A DNA stretch of 64,000 nucleotides, taken from the NCBI GenBank assembly GCA_028829895.1, contig CM054182.1:17690001-17754000 (forward strand). The letters are read 5' to 3'. The DNA is from Sinotaia quadrata. Its lineage: Eukaryota; Mollusca; Gastropoda; Architaenioglossa; Viviparidae. The notes under the pieces are model-generated. The model saw nothing but the letters and a program-made list of their open reading frames with translations. It had not been told where the DNA came from and did no database searches. Of this stretch, positions 26,901 through 41,900 are shown piece after piece; position 1 is the first letter of the stretch, and every line of letters starts with the position of its first letter. The position numbers and the translations under genes were made by a program.

Positions 26901-29900
26901 TATTTTTACACAACAAAAATTTGTTATTAATAAGAATTCCCTAAAATGATAATAGCCATGTAAACACTTACTCCTGTGTAACAATAAGCTAAATATGAAC
27001 ACTTGCTCAGCAAACTCACCTCTAGCAACAAATTACATGTTAACACTTTACTGAGCAACTCACCTCTAACAACAAATTACATGTTAACACAATACTAAGC
27101 AACTCACCTCTAACAACAAGTCCCTTTTTATCTGAACCTGTCTCATTCAGTGGTTCTCCAACACCCAAACTGTCATCATATAGCAAACGACGGTGCACCT
27201 ATAACATCAAAAACTGACTTTCAGTAAAGAGGATAAAAGAGCTCGAGTGATTTTAAAGTAAAAAAAGGTGTCATAATCTTTTCAAGAAATCTTCATGAAA
27301 GGGCTACTCTTTCTTGTCTATTACAAACATCCAGTCAATGTGTGTGTGTGTGTGTTATGTATTTGCATGGGTGTGTATTTAAAATTGGTATATTCAGGAA
27401 AAATTATCCTTTCACAGCACTTTTCTTTGTCTTATGAATGTTTTCTTTCACTTTGATATTATACTATAACCATAGGTAATAAAAGTTCTTTTAAGATTCC
27501 CTCATATATATTATATTACCATAGGCAAGGGATCAACTCAAAGATTATTTTTAACATTACCACATTTCAGTGATCTCGGAACTACACAATCAATTCAGTG
27601 GTCTGCTGTTTCTTGACAAAATAAAAAGTACTTTGCCATTAATCAAATTAATGTCATTTGTCGCACATTGATGTATCTCTTAAATAGTCAGATACATATT
27701 AAAATCTGAAGCAGTAGAAATGAAATAATTTGCATTCTGCCTGTTAATGACCCACACTTATTCACAGTGGCTCCCAACAACAGCAACATTATTTCTTAAT
27801 CAGGAAATTAATTCAGTTTACAAATCTCACCATTAGTTCTATGGCACCATTCTGCAGGCTTGATCCACCCTCTGACCTGTCTGTTAAAACTGTAAATTGC
27901 AACTGTTGATTCTCGTCCTGCAAGAATGTACACAGAATAATGCTGTCATCAGTACTAATCCATGGTATCAGTCAATTAACTCATTCAATTTGAAAGTCAG
28001 TCATTAAAAATGTATTTTAGATTAATTATTTCTTAAGTTCATAAAATCATTCATGTTAAAGTGAATCATTTAGAAACAATTTCAATTATTTTATATCATT
28101 ATTTTTATATAATATTATATTATTTTAAATGTCAGAAAAATAGATAACACATAAAATGTTTTAAAAATTAAATAAATACTAAAGTTAATTTAAAAATTAT
28201 AATGTAAATTAAAACAAAACATAATATCTGTATGAAAGAGGAAATAAATAAATACTAAAATTAATATTAAAACTGTAATAATAAATAAAAACAAAACACA
28301 TGTATGAACGAGAAATAAATAAACACTAAAATTAATTTTAAAACTGTAATAATAAATAAAAATAAAATACCTGTAAGAAAGAGAAATAAGTAAATACCAA
28401 AAATAATTTTAAAATTGTAATAATAAATAAAAACGAAACAAAATATTTGTAAAAAAGAGAGTGAAAGAAATACTAAAAACAATTTTAAAATAAAACATAA
28501 TACCCATATGAAAGAGAAATAAATAAATAAATAATGTACATTTTTAAAAACTAATAATAATAAACCCCCAAAAATTTGTATAAAATAGAAATAAACAAAT
28601 ACTAAACTTAATTTTAAAATTGTAATAATAAATAAAACAAAACATAATACCTGTATGAAAGAGAAATAAATAAAGTAATGACATGCAAATCAAACAATTC
28701 AATCATTTCTAAGAACCCTATAAGGAATATCTGAATGTATATCCTGCTGTTCACTACACTCAACAAACAATACCTCAATGTATATCCCACTGTTTAGAAT
28801 ACCCCAAGATCAATACCTGAAATTATATCTTGCTGTTTAGAATGCTTGAAATTATATCTTGCTGTTTAGGATACCCCACAAATGATACCCGAATGTATAT
28901 CCTGCTGTAACTAATACCCCACAAATAATACCTGAATGTATATCCTGCTGTTAACTGGGTAATAGTTACCAGCCACTGGCTCTGTCTGATTTAAATCCCA
29001 GGTATCACGGTGGTTCTGCCTACAGAAAATTGCAGAAAAAGAACATGAATAAAGAAGAAATTATGAACATTTTTGTTTTGTTCTTCTCTTTAAACCCTTT
29101 TATTGACAGAATATTTACTTCAGCCAGTTCCATTTTCAAAAGTGACATAGTAACAGAATGTAATATTTTAAGAAAAAAGAAAGAAAATGAATGAATATAT
29201 GGTATTAAGAATGAACAGGTTTTAATTTAAATCATTACCTACCAGCAAAATAAGTTTTTTAAATTATGTTCTTTGAAAGGTGAATTTAATGTTGTTGAAG
29301 AAAATAATTAAAATAATTAATTAGGATACAGGTTCTGATAAATAAGCAAAGGGTAGGTACACCCCGACTTTTAAAAGATGTAAATCCCTTAGATTCAGAT
29401 TTTAAATTTTACATAGACCATGTCAGATTTATTTGAGCCAAAAGAAAAATCCGAAAACAATTGTCTTATTTATTAAAAATGGACTCAAGCACAACAATGC
29501 CAAAGATGGGGGCGTCTCTCTATAAATGGACTCAAACACAACAATGCCAAAGTGGTGGTTTCTCTGTCTCTCAAAGTTCTGGGTTTCAATGAGTGAACAT
29601 TTTGCTTTGAGGCTGCCATCAAACTACCAAACAAAAGTCCATTAGCTGTAATTTCAATCAAGCCCTCAAAAGTTATGCCTCCAAGATACTTCTGCTTTTA
29701 AACTTTGTCAATTTGTGGGAGGAAAACCTGCTTTCATATTACACTGTATTCAGTGTATGGGCAGTGCTAACTAGGCTATGTTTTAACTAAGGGCAAAGTG
29801 TTAGCTAGGGGAAAGTGCTAGCTGGAACAAAATGTGAGCTAGGGCAAAGAGTTAAGTAAGGCAAAGTACTAACTGGGACAAAATGTGTAAGACAAATTGT

Positions 29901-32900
29901 GAACTAGGCAAAGTGCTAGGTGGAGCAAAGTCAAACTGCTAGCTGTGGCAATATGCTAACAGAAGCAGAGTGCTGAGTGAGGCAAATGGTCACTGGGGCA
30001 AAATGTTAACTGAGCCAAAGTGCTAACAGAACAAAACATTTATCAATGAGCACCTGGAATAAAAAACTTTTTCCTGTTGTGCAATCAGACATTCAGACTC
30101 CATCAGCATCAATATTATGAAAGGGCAATCAATACAAAGTTAAGTCAGTACAATTACACCTAAAGCTACTGAAAAAGAATTGTAGAGGTGATCAAAATAC
30201 TGTACATTAGTCTACCTCCAATTATACCTAAAGCTAATGAAAAGGGTAAAATAATTTGACGTAAGCTGTAAAGGATAATCAATATGATGAAAATCTGTAA
30301 TATTATGCACAAACACCCCCACACAAAAAAAAAATAAAACCAACAAATTTTTTTCAGTCATGTAACGCAACAAATGATGTTACATTACTGATGTGGCTTT
30401 GTAAGCAGAAGTCACTACTAAGTCATGAACCTAAAAACAAGAACAATTTAATACAACTATATTCCTGAGTCATAAATCTTACTTACTGTCTTCTTATCAT
30501 TTCTCTTCCATTAGCATCAGTGTAAAAGACACCATTGCTATGTAGATTGGTGCTAAAACGACTTATGACTTCCTTGCCAGCATTGTCACTGAAAATGAGA
30601 CAGGTAAAACTATTCTGAAAATGAGATAGGTTAAACTAGAGAGAGAGAGAGAGAAAATGAGATGGGTAAAACTATTCTGAAAATGAGATAGGTTAAACTA
30701 GAGAGAGAGAGAAAATGAGATGGGTAAAACTATATTAAAATTGAGACATGTAAAGCTAAACCAAAAATGAGACAGATAGAAGTATACTGAAAATGAAACA
30801 GGTAAAATTATATTGGAAATGAGACAGGTACAACTATACTGAAAATGAGTAAGGTAAAACTAGAGAGAGAAAATTATATAGGTAAAACTAAAATGAAAAT
30901 GAAACAGATAAAACTATATTGAAAATGAAACAGTTAAAACTATAATGAGACAAACTATACTGAACATGAAACAAGTAAATATACTGAAAATGAAATAGGT
31001 TTAACTTTACTGAAATCAGATAGATAAAACTATATTGAAAATGAGAGGGGTAAAGCTAATTTGAAACAAACAGGTAAAAACTATACTAAAAATGAAACAG
31101 GCAAAACGATACTGAACATGAGACATTTAAAACTATCTCCATTATAAATTCAGTGCAGCAGATGCATTGCTGTACAGGTCACCACATCCTTAAGGATTGT
31201 CACTGCAAATAAAACAGGTAGAGATCTCATGCTTACAGATTTATCTTGTAGATACATTAGTTATGAATACATTCAATTTAAAGTTATTATCTTCCAGGAA
31301 TGTAAAACTAATCTAAATAAATCAAAAATCACATCTCTACAGCTGTAGAGCTTGTAGATCTTGGAACAGCAAACACTCACTGCACTCACAAATTATGGCA
31401 AAGATACACTGATCAAGAGGTCCAAGGTCAAACCTAGCTTAGTTTCAAATAATTATGGGTGATTCCTAACTGGGTTGTTCTAAATCACTTCCTGACTCAT
31501 GGCACTTGGGGTTGTCAATAAAGTGGATGACTTCTCTGCATAAACTAAAAATCTTTCAGCAGTTGAAATTCATGAAGAGTTTGCAATTAACTGCTGCTCA
31601 GGCAAAAAAAAAATCCAAATGAGTGCCATACAATCTCCACACCCAAGACATTCATGTTTATTCAATCAACTGGCATTGGTCCAACAATTCAGTGAAACAA
31701 CCAAAATGATTACTTCAAGGCCACACTTACTAAAGAGCCACACTTATTAAAGGGCTGCACTTACTTGAATGCCACACTTACTCCAAAGCCACACTTATTA
31801 AAGGGCTGACTTACTTGAATGCCACACTTACTCCAAAGCCACACTTACTAAGAGCCACACTTATTAAAGGGCTGCACTTATTTGAATGCCACACTTAATC
31901 AGTATTGACTCAACCAAAATGATTACTCCAAGGCCACACTCAATCAGTATTGGTCCAACAATTCAGTGAAACTCAACCAAAATGATTACTCCAAGGCCAC
32001 ATTCAATCAGTATTGGTCCAACAATTCAGTGAAACTCAATCAAAATGATTACTCCAAGGCCACACACTTACTCGATTGGTATTGGTCCAACAGTCCACTG
32101 AAACTCTGCAAACTGCTGATCCCTGTACACCCGTACAAGCTGTGTCACCCAGGGGCTAAACTGCTGGTACACTTCTTCAACATACTGGCCCTGTAATTAG
32201 GTAATCAAAGTAAGAAGTGTTGGCCTTTTAATGAGGTAGTCAAAGCAAGAAATGTTGGCCTTGTAATGAGGTAGTCAAAGCAGGAAGTGTTGGCCTTTTA
32301 ATGAGGTATTCTAAGCAAAAAAATGTTGGCTTTGTATATATATGTTAATGACCTAAGTAAGTTTATAAGTTTACTGAATACAACTTAATATCATAATGAA
32401 TTAATAGGTCCTGTGTCTGTATTATGAACATATAAGTTTTGTTTCTGTATAATGAATCATGTATGTTTGTGTAAGGAGCAATTAAAATACATTCATGTTC
32501 TGAACATATAGTTTCAAAGTTCCTATACAATAACAGGTTTGAATTGAAAGTTTGTATGCCTTAAATGAACAGTTATTATCCCTTATAATAAGCTAACTAT
32601 CGCTCAGTCATTTTAATAGTTGCAACAGTGAAATCTCTTGAAGACTAGTGGTGTGGATACTTGACCAGTATGGCAGAAGAGAGTGACTAAGCTATAAAGA
32701 ATGAAGACTTAAGACACCTAGATGAAAAAGGAAGAGGTTCATAGTCACCTTCAAATAATAAGATTTTGAAGTAAGTTTAGCTGTCGGGAAACCATAAGCA
32801 ACAGTGGCATTGGGTCTGAAAATGTAGGCACCAGATGCTTGGAATTCTTCTTGGCTACTGTTACCAGGGTGACCAACATAGTACAAGAATGTCTGCAAGA

Positions 32901-35900
32901 TTGGAATTGTCACCCTTTTCTCCAAATTGGTTAAACTCTTTAAAAGCCCCGAGTTTCCGTCGAATGTTAAAGAGATGAACTGCAGGGTTAAATAAAATAA
33001 TTTGATTGAAAGCACAAACAAATAAAGTATTATTTGCAAACGACAGGTACTAAGTATATATACAGAACTATGTCAGCTGAGAAGCAAGAAATAAAAGATA
33101 ATTTTACTCAAGGGGGCCACATTTATAAAGTTCAAACAAATTTAAATGATTCAGACAACTTCAACTTATATTCTGCTCATGTGCATTTTTCTAGGGAGGG
33201 AGCCTTAGCTTTCACAGATTTTAAAAGGGGTCCATGACAAAAACATTTTCAAAGGGGTATGTGACTCAAAAAAAGGTTAAGACCCTCTGCTCTAACACAC
33301 AAACCATCATACTTACAAAGAACACATCCAGACAGTTATACTCTAAGGAAATACACAAAATACTATATTCACAAAGAACATATCCAGACAGTTTTAATCT
33401 AGGCGAACACACAAACTATCATACTCACAAAGAATGCATCCTGACACTATACACAAAAGAAAAACACCAAGAGAGCTTAAAATATAAGAGCTTCAACTCT
33501 ACACCTAAAGAATACATCAGGACAATTTACTGTATAAGAGAAATATACCAAGACATCTTTAGCTAAGAGAAATATATTTTTAAAGAATCTGAAGTTATGA
33601 AAGAAAAATATAAGAGGAAGACATCAAGAAAATATTTAACACAGGAACAAACATAAAAATGACAGAATGAAAAAGGCAAACCCATCAATATAATTTTGCA
33701 CACAGGAGCAAAACATCAAGATGAATGAAGAAAAAATGCAGAACCCATCAAGACAATTCAATTAAGAGAAAAATTCACTAAAGAGCACATTATCAAGACA
33801 ATTCACACTAAAGGAACAAAAATTACCAAATATCTGTGTACATGGGAAAAGCCACAAGCCAAATATACATAAACAAATTCATAAAGACAACTACAAAAGA
33901 TTTTTATCAAGAAACCTAAATGTTTATAAGTGTGTTGTCCAAATGCATACCAGCAAAGAATTATGTGTGCAACACTCTGAGTGCAAAACACAAATTAAAA
34001 ACTAGAATAATTACATTTCCTTGAATGACCACATCAGAACCTGTGAATCGGTGTCTAGTTAGTGCCTGTGTCTTGCTGGAATCTACACAGAGCAACAGAT
34101 GGTTTCAGTATGTAAGTTTCAAATTAGCATAGCTAATATATTCAATATCTGATGAAAGAACACACATTACTATGCTATGACTCACTTTTTCTTAGAGATT
34201 TGTAAAAAAAAGATTGAATTCTTAGAATCGTGCAGATATGAGTGAGTACCTTGGTAACTCCTCTCTAAGCTTAGAACACCAAGTGATATATTACTACAAC
34301 AGAAACTAGAGTTTTACTTAACTGAAGCAGTTTCTAAACAAATGTAACTAAATTCATTCACATGTAACACAAGCAACATTATTAGAAAAATTATACACTT
34401 TAAAAAAAAATGTGAAGTGATTTTAACCATAATAAGTACACGACATTAAATGTTAAATCTGTACTTCCTCAAAACTCCACAACATTAGTTCATGGCTAAT
34501 AATGGCACTAGCTTTGATACAGAAAAAGCCAAACAGTTCTAATGTTCAGGTGATAAATATTATAGCTTCCATATGTGATCCTTTTGTTAGGTGCAGAGGT
34601 CTCTATGCTGGGGAATTGTTTAATAGTGTAATTGTTTTCAGACAAACAACACTGATTAATGACATGAGGGCAGGGAAGCAGAGTGTGAATGACAGTGTTG
34701 ATTGGTCCTGGATGCTCTGGCAGCATACATCTGGGAGGTCTGCCCTTAGTTTTTATCTATGCAATTTCTGACAGGCTGTATACCTTTAAATAGGGTGACG
34801 GAACTCTGCGACAAAAAAAAGTACAGACAAAATAGACAAGATGAGAGGATATGTGTGTAGGGTAAACCCAGGACTCCTGGGCCTTAGGGCCAATAGTTAG
34901 GGTGGATAGTTTAGGTTAGGTAGTGAAAAAACTTAGAGTTAGGAAAGTGAACTAACGGAAGAAAGAGAGATAAGCACAGAACAGGTGAAAGACTTTTATT
35001 AAGTTAGAGGAAGAGATGATATTTTTATTATACTAGTGTAAATGAAGGACTTGTGTGCATTATAAAAAGTACACAATCAAAAATGTGTATCGTGCCATGG
35101 ACGTTTGAACATTTTAGCTATTTGTTGATGCTGTTTGTCATTTACTTGTTCGGCTACACTGGTCTCCCACCCCATTCAGAGAAAGGCATTTTATAAAAAT
35201 AATATTATAAAGAACCTGTGTGGCTTATCTGGTGAATTTGTACAAATGGCGCTGTATGCAGAAGACAAGAAGAGAACACTGAACAAGAAGATAAACCAAA
35301 TGACACATCATCATCATCTTGAGTCCTTTTAACATACAACAACACCATACTAAATAAACAATAACATACCAAACGGTTCTAAAATAAATTTTATAGTTTC
35401 CAAACACATAGTTTCCTACAAAATAAACAATATACTAAATTGTAATGTTCAAAAAATGAATGTTATAACTGCCATAAGCAAAACTTACTAAATAAATAAA
35501 ATATCAAACTGTTCTCACATTCAAGTGATATTTGTTTAATTCAGCCAAAAACAGAATCTTCTTGCAACTCATCCTTAGCAAAATGAAAAGTACACTTTTT
35601 AATAAAACAATCATTTAAAACTAATGATCCCAAACTGGCCATTACAAATCAGTTTAAGAACATGAAGTATAAATATTTCTTAAATAAAACTTTTACACAC
35701 ACTTGTCATGGGAAGCAACAGCCAAAATGGCAGTAGTCCCAAAAGAAATTTGCTAACCTGTTGCCAAGGTGACAAAGTAGACATTAAAACCAAGTGGAGG
35801 CAGAGTTACAGGAAAAACAAGTTCATTGGAGGCCACAGCCACTCTTTCAGGAATACGTGTTGTATCTGGAGAAATGGGATGAACCTGACAGAAAACACAT

Positions 35901-38900
35901 TAAGCATATAAAACATTCAATAAATAAATAATGATATTAAAATATAAAGTGTCAAAATGAAACATTACTAAAATCTATGTAATTTCTTGTTTAGAACTTC
36001 ATTTAATGTTTATAACGTCATAATTTATGTTCTGGTCAGTCCCATAATATTCTCATTCAAATGTAGTTTATCCAATGCAATCAGAAATCAGAAACTTACA
36101 TATGTGGAATTAAAAATGTTACATTATTTACCAAAAAGAACAATATGAAGTTGTTGTATGTTCTCCCCAAACAACTAATTTACAAAGATGTAGTTGTTTC
36201 AAATTTCTCACCTCTGATGGAATTGACACCCCATATGGTCCCACAACCATGTATGCATTTTCAGTCACAGGCAACCTTACAGCCCAATTTACTGGCCTGG
36301 CTATGGGGTTGTAAACTGTCACCTGGAACTGTTATTCCACAACAAATATAAAATAAATTACACAATTTACAAATAGTGTTATTACCATTTGTCTAGTAAT
36401 GTAAAACAAATTACACAATTTACAAATAATGTATTACAATTTGTCTATAGTAATGTGAACTTTGAAATAATTGCTAACTAAACAGTCAGCACTGCCTGCT
36501 TATTTTCCTCAAACATGCTTCATTTTTTCCCTGTTATTAACTGTTCATGACTCACAGACATTTTTTTTCCTGCTATTAAGTGTTTATAAGGAAGAACTCA
36601 CATTTTTTTTTTGGCTAATAACTGTTCACAATTCAGAACTCAAGGACATTTTAGATGACTGTTGCCCATTCATTATTTACAATTTTTAATGACAGCAAAA
36701 TAAAATATAATTATTTCAAAATACTGTCTTAAAAACATTCAGATGGCAAATAAAATTTAATTCATTAGTTTCATTTGTTCACTAAAATCATTTCTATGCC
36801 AAAATTTAAATAAATATTGACAAATGAAGATTATAGAAACTTAGTCTCCCGAAGATAATGTATTTGGAAAAAATTAAATATTAAATGATTTAAAAATTAC
36901 CTGATTGCCAGTTTCTGTGATGGAACACATGCTAATGTTAAGCAGAGTACAAAAACTTCGTTCAGGGACTGGAACAGACCCAAGGGGCAGTAACTTCTTG
37001 AATGCATCAGCAATCACTTTCTGAAAGTCAACAAAATGCAGTAGAAAAGTTTAACAGCAGCTTCAGAAGTCAAAATGAGCAAATCATAAAAAGTAAAGTT
37101 AAATATTATGGAATTAATAATACTGTGTCAGAAGAATATAAACTTTACATCTGGCATTTTCTCTGCCATGATATTTTGCCACCATATACATAAATTTCTG
37201 CTGCCTAATAACTGTATAAGCTTTAAATCTAATAGAACATGTACCTATAGCTGATGATAATGCTGTATGGCATATATTTATTTTTTAAAGATTTACTTGA
37301 ATTATGTAAAAAGAATTAAATTGTTATTTTGTTTTCATTTCTTTTAGTTTACTTCCAATAAACATGTCCTTCATTCAATTCATTACTTCCACTAAACAAT
37401 TATTCATTCAATTCATTAGTTCCACTAAACAGTTACCTGTCCTTCATTCAATTCATTAGTTCCACTAAACAGTTACCTGTCCTTCATTCAATTCATTAGT
37501 TCCACTAAACAATTACCTGCCCTTCATTCACTCCATTAGCCAGTCTCTCAGCATAGTCATATGCCACCACTTGCTTTTCAGTTCCACTGAATAAACAAAA
37601 TTATGTCTGCATTTAATAATTGCCAACACTCATTCTTGTTTTTGTTAACAAAACAATGTCAATATTTAATAACTGTCAACACTGGTTCTTGCTCCACTAA
37701 AGAAACAAAATTATTTCTGCATTAATAACTGTCAACACTGGTATTTGCTCTTGTTCGACTAAATAAACAAAAAGATTTTTGCATTTAATAAATGTCAACA
37801 CTGGTTTTCGCTCTTATTCCACTACATAAATAAAATTATGTCTGCATTTAATTACTGTCAACACTGGTTCTTGCTTTTGTTCCACTAAATAAACAAAACA
37901 ATTTCAGAATTTAATAACTGTCAACACTCATTCTTACTCTTGCTTTATTAATTAGATGTCCCAATTTCACAAATACATAATTTCATCATTTAAATTTGCA
38001 AATAACCTAGAGCTTTTTAAATGCTTACATTTTAAATAAATATTTTTTCCAAGTGATAGATAGTCTTAAGATTTAATTTTTAAAATATTTATAATTGTAG
38101 TCAGTAAAATAAAATCAACAATTAATTAGAAATGTTCAATTATCTGGAAGAAGTATTTTTCTGAAAACATAAAACTGCATTTTATAAAAATACAAATAAA
38201 TATAAAATAAAAAATATGAAATATCAATAGAATATTACAACTATTGGAATCATCCTGCATAAGTATATTAAATTAAATATATATTTTGCCTCATTATTTT
38301 TTGTAATAAATAACTATAGAAATAAATCAAATATGAGGTTGGACAATTCCTCATTAGGTTTAGAAGTGCTGAAGTTTTATACCACTAAGAAAAATCTCAT
38401 TTTAAAAAGTCAACAAAGAGATAACCCTGTTAATAATTTGGAAATGGACAATTCCAAAGCTTTACATGAAATTAATGGGGAGTGAGTTGGGTATGTGATT
38501 AATGGGGAGCAAGTTTGGTTTAAATATGATTAATGGGGAGTGAGTTGGGTTTAAATATGATTAATGGGGAGTGAGTTGGGTTTAAATATGATTAATGAGG
38601 AGTGAGTTGGGTTTAAATATGATTAACGAGGAGTCAGTTGGATTTAAATATGATTAATGGGGAGTGAGTTGGGTTTAAATATAATTAATGAGGAGTGAGT
38701 TGGGTTTAAATATGATTAATGAGTCAGTTGGGTTTAAATATGATTAATTTTCTTTCATTAAAGTATAATGAGGCATTATATGGTTATTACTAATGCATGA
38801 AGAAATGAAATTAAAGAGGGGCTTTTGCAGTTTAAAAAGGAATTACAATAAATATTTCAAATAAGCAAATTCATCAGGACTACTAAAATTGATTGCAATT

Positions 38901-41900
38901 ATTATTTCCAATAAACCAATTCAAAAGGTATATTTTTGTAATGTCCTTTTCGATTTCTGTTCACCTAAAAGCAATCAGCAGTGCTAAATAAAGGTAACAC
39001 TTATAAGAGAGTTTTAGAAAAAAAATAATATGAAACTTTATGAAACATATGTATATTTGGTGCTATTGTCTAAACAAAAAAATTGAAAAATGTGCAGTAA
39101 GTGACTTCTTGCTGTTGTTGTGCAATCATAACACTTAGATCTATGTACTGAGTGACTCCTTGCTGTTTTTGACCAATCATAATACTGTGAATAATTGTAA
39201 ATTAAATGACCCCTTTATGTTACTGTCCAATCATAATACTGTGAATAAAAATGAAAACAGTATACTAATGATCCCTTGTCGCTACCCCTTCCAAATGTAG
39301 CACTAAGACTAATGAACTAAGAGATCCCTTAATGCTATTATGCAAACATAATGTGAATAGTACACCAAGTGACATAATTAGACAATTGCTCAATTCAAAG
39401 ATAATCATAAAGAGTAATTTTTGCCTTTTTCAATCTTTCACTGATAGAGTGTTGTGTTTATTACGCATGAAAAATGAAAAGTATTCAATGATAAATATAT
39501 ATATATATATATATATAAAATATTTTTTTCATAAATTAATCCTCACTTTGAAAATGTTGGACAGATTTTGCCCAATATCTTTTTTTTTGGCTAACGTTTG
39601 GACCTAAATAACACTAATGACTAATGACTCAGCCAATTTAACAAATACTCAATCCATACTTCAGTTACTTGTGATGTGAGCTATGTAAACTAAAAATATG
39701 ATCTAAACAACTATAATTAACAAAAACTGACAAAATAAATACTCCATTCATACTTCATTAATTCCTGATGTGAGCTATATAAAAAATATAATCCAAACTG
39801 CTATAATTAGCAAACACTCAAAAATATCAATATGATATACACTAGATTCATACTTCATTAGTCGGTGATATGAGCTATGTAAATTAAAAATATAATCCAA
39901 ACAGCTATAATTATCAAACACTCAAAAATATCAATATGATAAACGCTCAATTCATATTTCACATTAGTCTATGATATGAGCTATGTAAATTAAAAATATA
40001 ATCCAAACAGCTATAATTAGCAAACACTCACGAAATGCCATCATGGTGCTGTGCTACGCCCATTGCCTCAGCTGAATGCGACAGTGAAAAGAAACACTAC
40101 ATTACTACACAAACTTAATTTAGCTGAAGGTGACAGTGAAAAGACATGCTACATTACTACCCAAATTTAATTTAGCTGAAGGTGACAGTGAAAAGACACA
40201 CTACATTACTGTACAAACTTAATTTAGTTGAATGTGACAGTGGACACACTACATTACTACACAAACTTAATTTAGCTGAAGGTGACAGTGAAAAGACAAA
40301 CTACATTATTACACAAACTTAATTTAGCTGAATATGATAGTGAAAAGACACACTAAATTACTACACAATTTAGCTGGATGTGACATGAATACACTACATG
40401 ACTATGCAAACTTAATTTAGCTGAATGTGATATTGAAAAGACACTATGTCACTATGCAAATTTAATCTAGCTAAAAATGACAGCGAAAAGACACGCTACT
40501 TCACTATGCAAACTAAATTTAGCTGAATGTGACAGTGAAAAGACACTAAATTCCATTAGTTAATATAGAACAGAATAAAACATGACCAACTATATCACAC
40601 TATTCAATTAATTAAGTGAAAATTAAATTAAATGATGTATTATACCACATTGTCTAAGTTAACTAAGCTGAGTAAAATGAAACCACACACTTTGTACATA
40701 AATCAGTTAACTTATTTGCAAATAATATAAATGACACTCTGCCATATTGTTTAGCTAACTTAGCTGAAAGCCAAATTAAATGACACACTAAATCATTAAT
40801 ATCACACTGTCTAGTTAATTCAGATGAAAGTAAAATGAAACAACACATTATATATATACTGTCTACTTAAATGAACTAAAGATAAAATGAAACAACACAA
40901 TAATTCATGCAAGTTAATTTAGCTGCACCTGGTTAATTTTGCTGCAAGCAGAATGAAATGACACACTAAATCACACAGATTAATTTAGTTGAAAATAAAA
41001 TGGAATATCATACTGTATTGCACTGTCAAGTTAATTTAGTTGAAAGTGAAATAACACAGTGTGTGTTGCACTGTATAAATAATTTTCAAAAGAAATACTG
41101 CATACACTATATACTGAATTCTGCTGAAGTAGGAACAAGTATTCATACTGTAAAATCCTATTAAATGAAATCAAAATACAAATTAGTGGACCTACACAGT
41201 ATTTGGATGTTGAATGTGCTGTTGTCAGTGTCTTCAAGCTGAGCCAATGCATCAAGTTGCTTAACTACCTGTCAAATAATAATTCTGCATGTTAAATATA
41301 GACAGTTCATAACATGGGGAATATAAAGAGAAACAAAAGCAGCAGACACCAAGCAGTTTTATGTTATGTTGTTAGAGTTCTTTCCCTTGGAAGCAGAACA
41401 TTTCTTCTGGTCATAATTATTTCTAATGATAAGGAAACTTCTTGCCTCCAATGACATTATATTTCACAATAGTTTTCTTGATCAAAATGCTTAAATGCTC
41501 AGAGGTCTGAAAAAAGGTTGTATTATTCCTACTGACAACACACTCAAATATCATATTACTGAGGTGATTCTACATTTATAAAAATAAAACATGGCTTTCT
41601 GTAGGTCAACTGTTCTTACTATCTCAAATACTAAAGCCTCTCAGTTGATTTTGCCATTGTTAAAGTAAAATACCAAATGTTCTTCGTTTCCCAACCAACA
41701 TCTACTCCTGGAAAAACAGAATGCTGCCATTAATATGGTTCACCAACAAAACCGCGAACGACAAATGCGCGCCGACAAAACCGCGATGGACAAAATCGCG
41801 ATCGACAAAATCGCGATGATACATGTTAAATCGTACAAGAATGTAATAATAATATACGTAGATATCAATATTACGATACACAAAGCAATGTTAAGAGATA

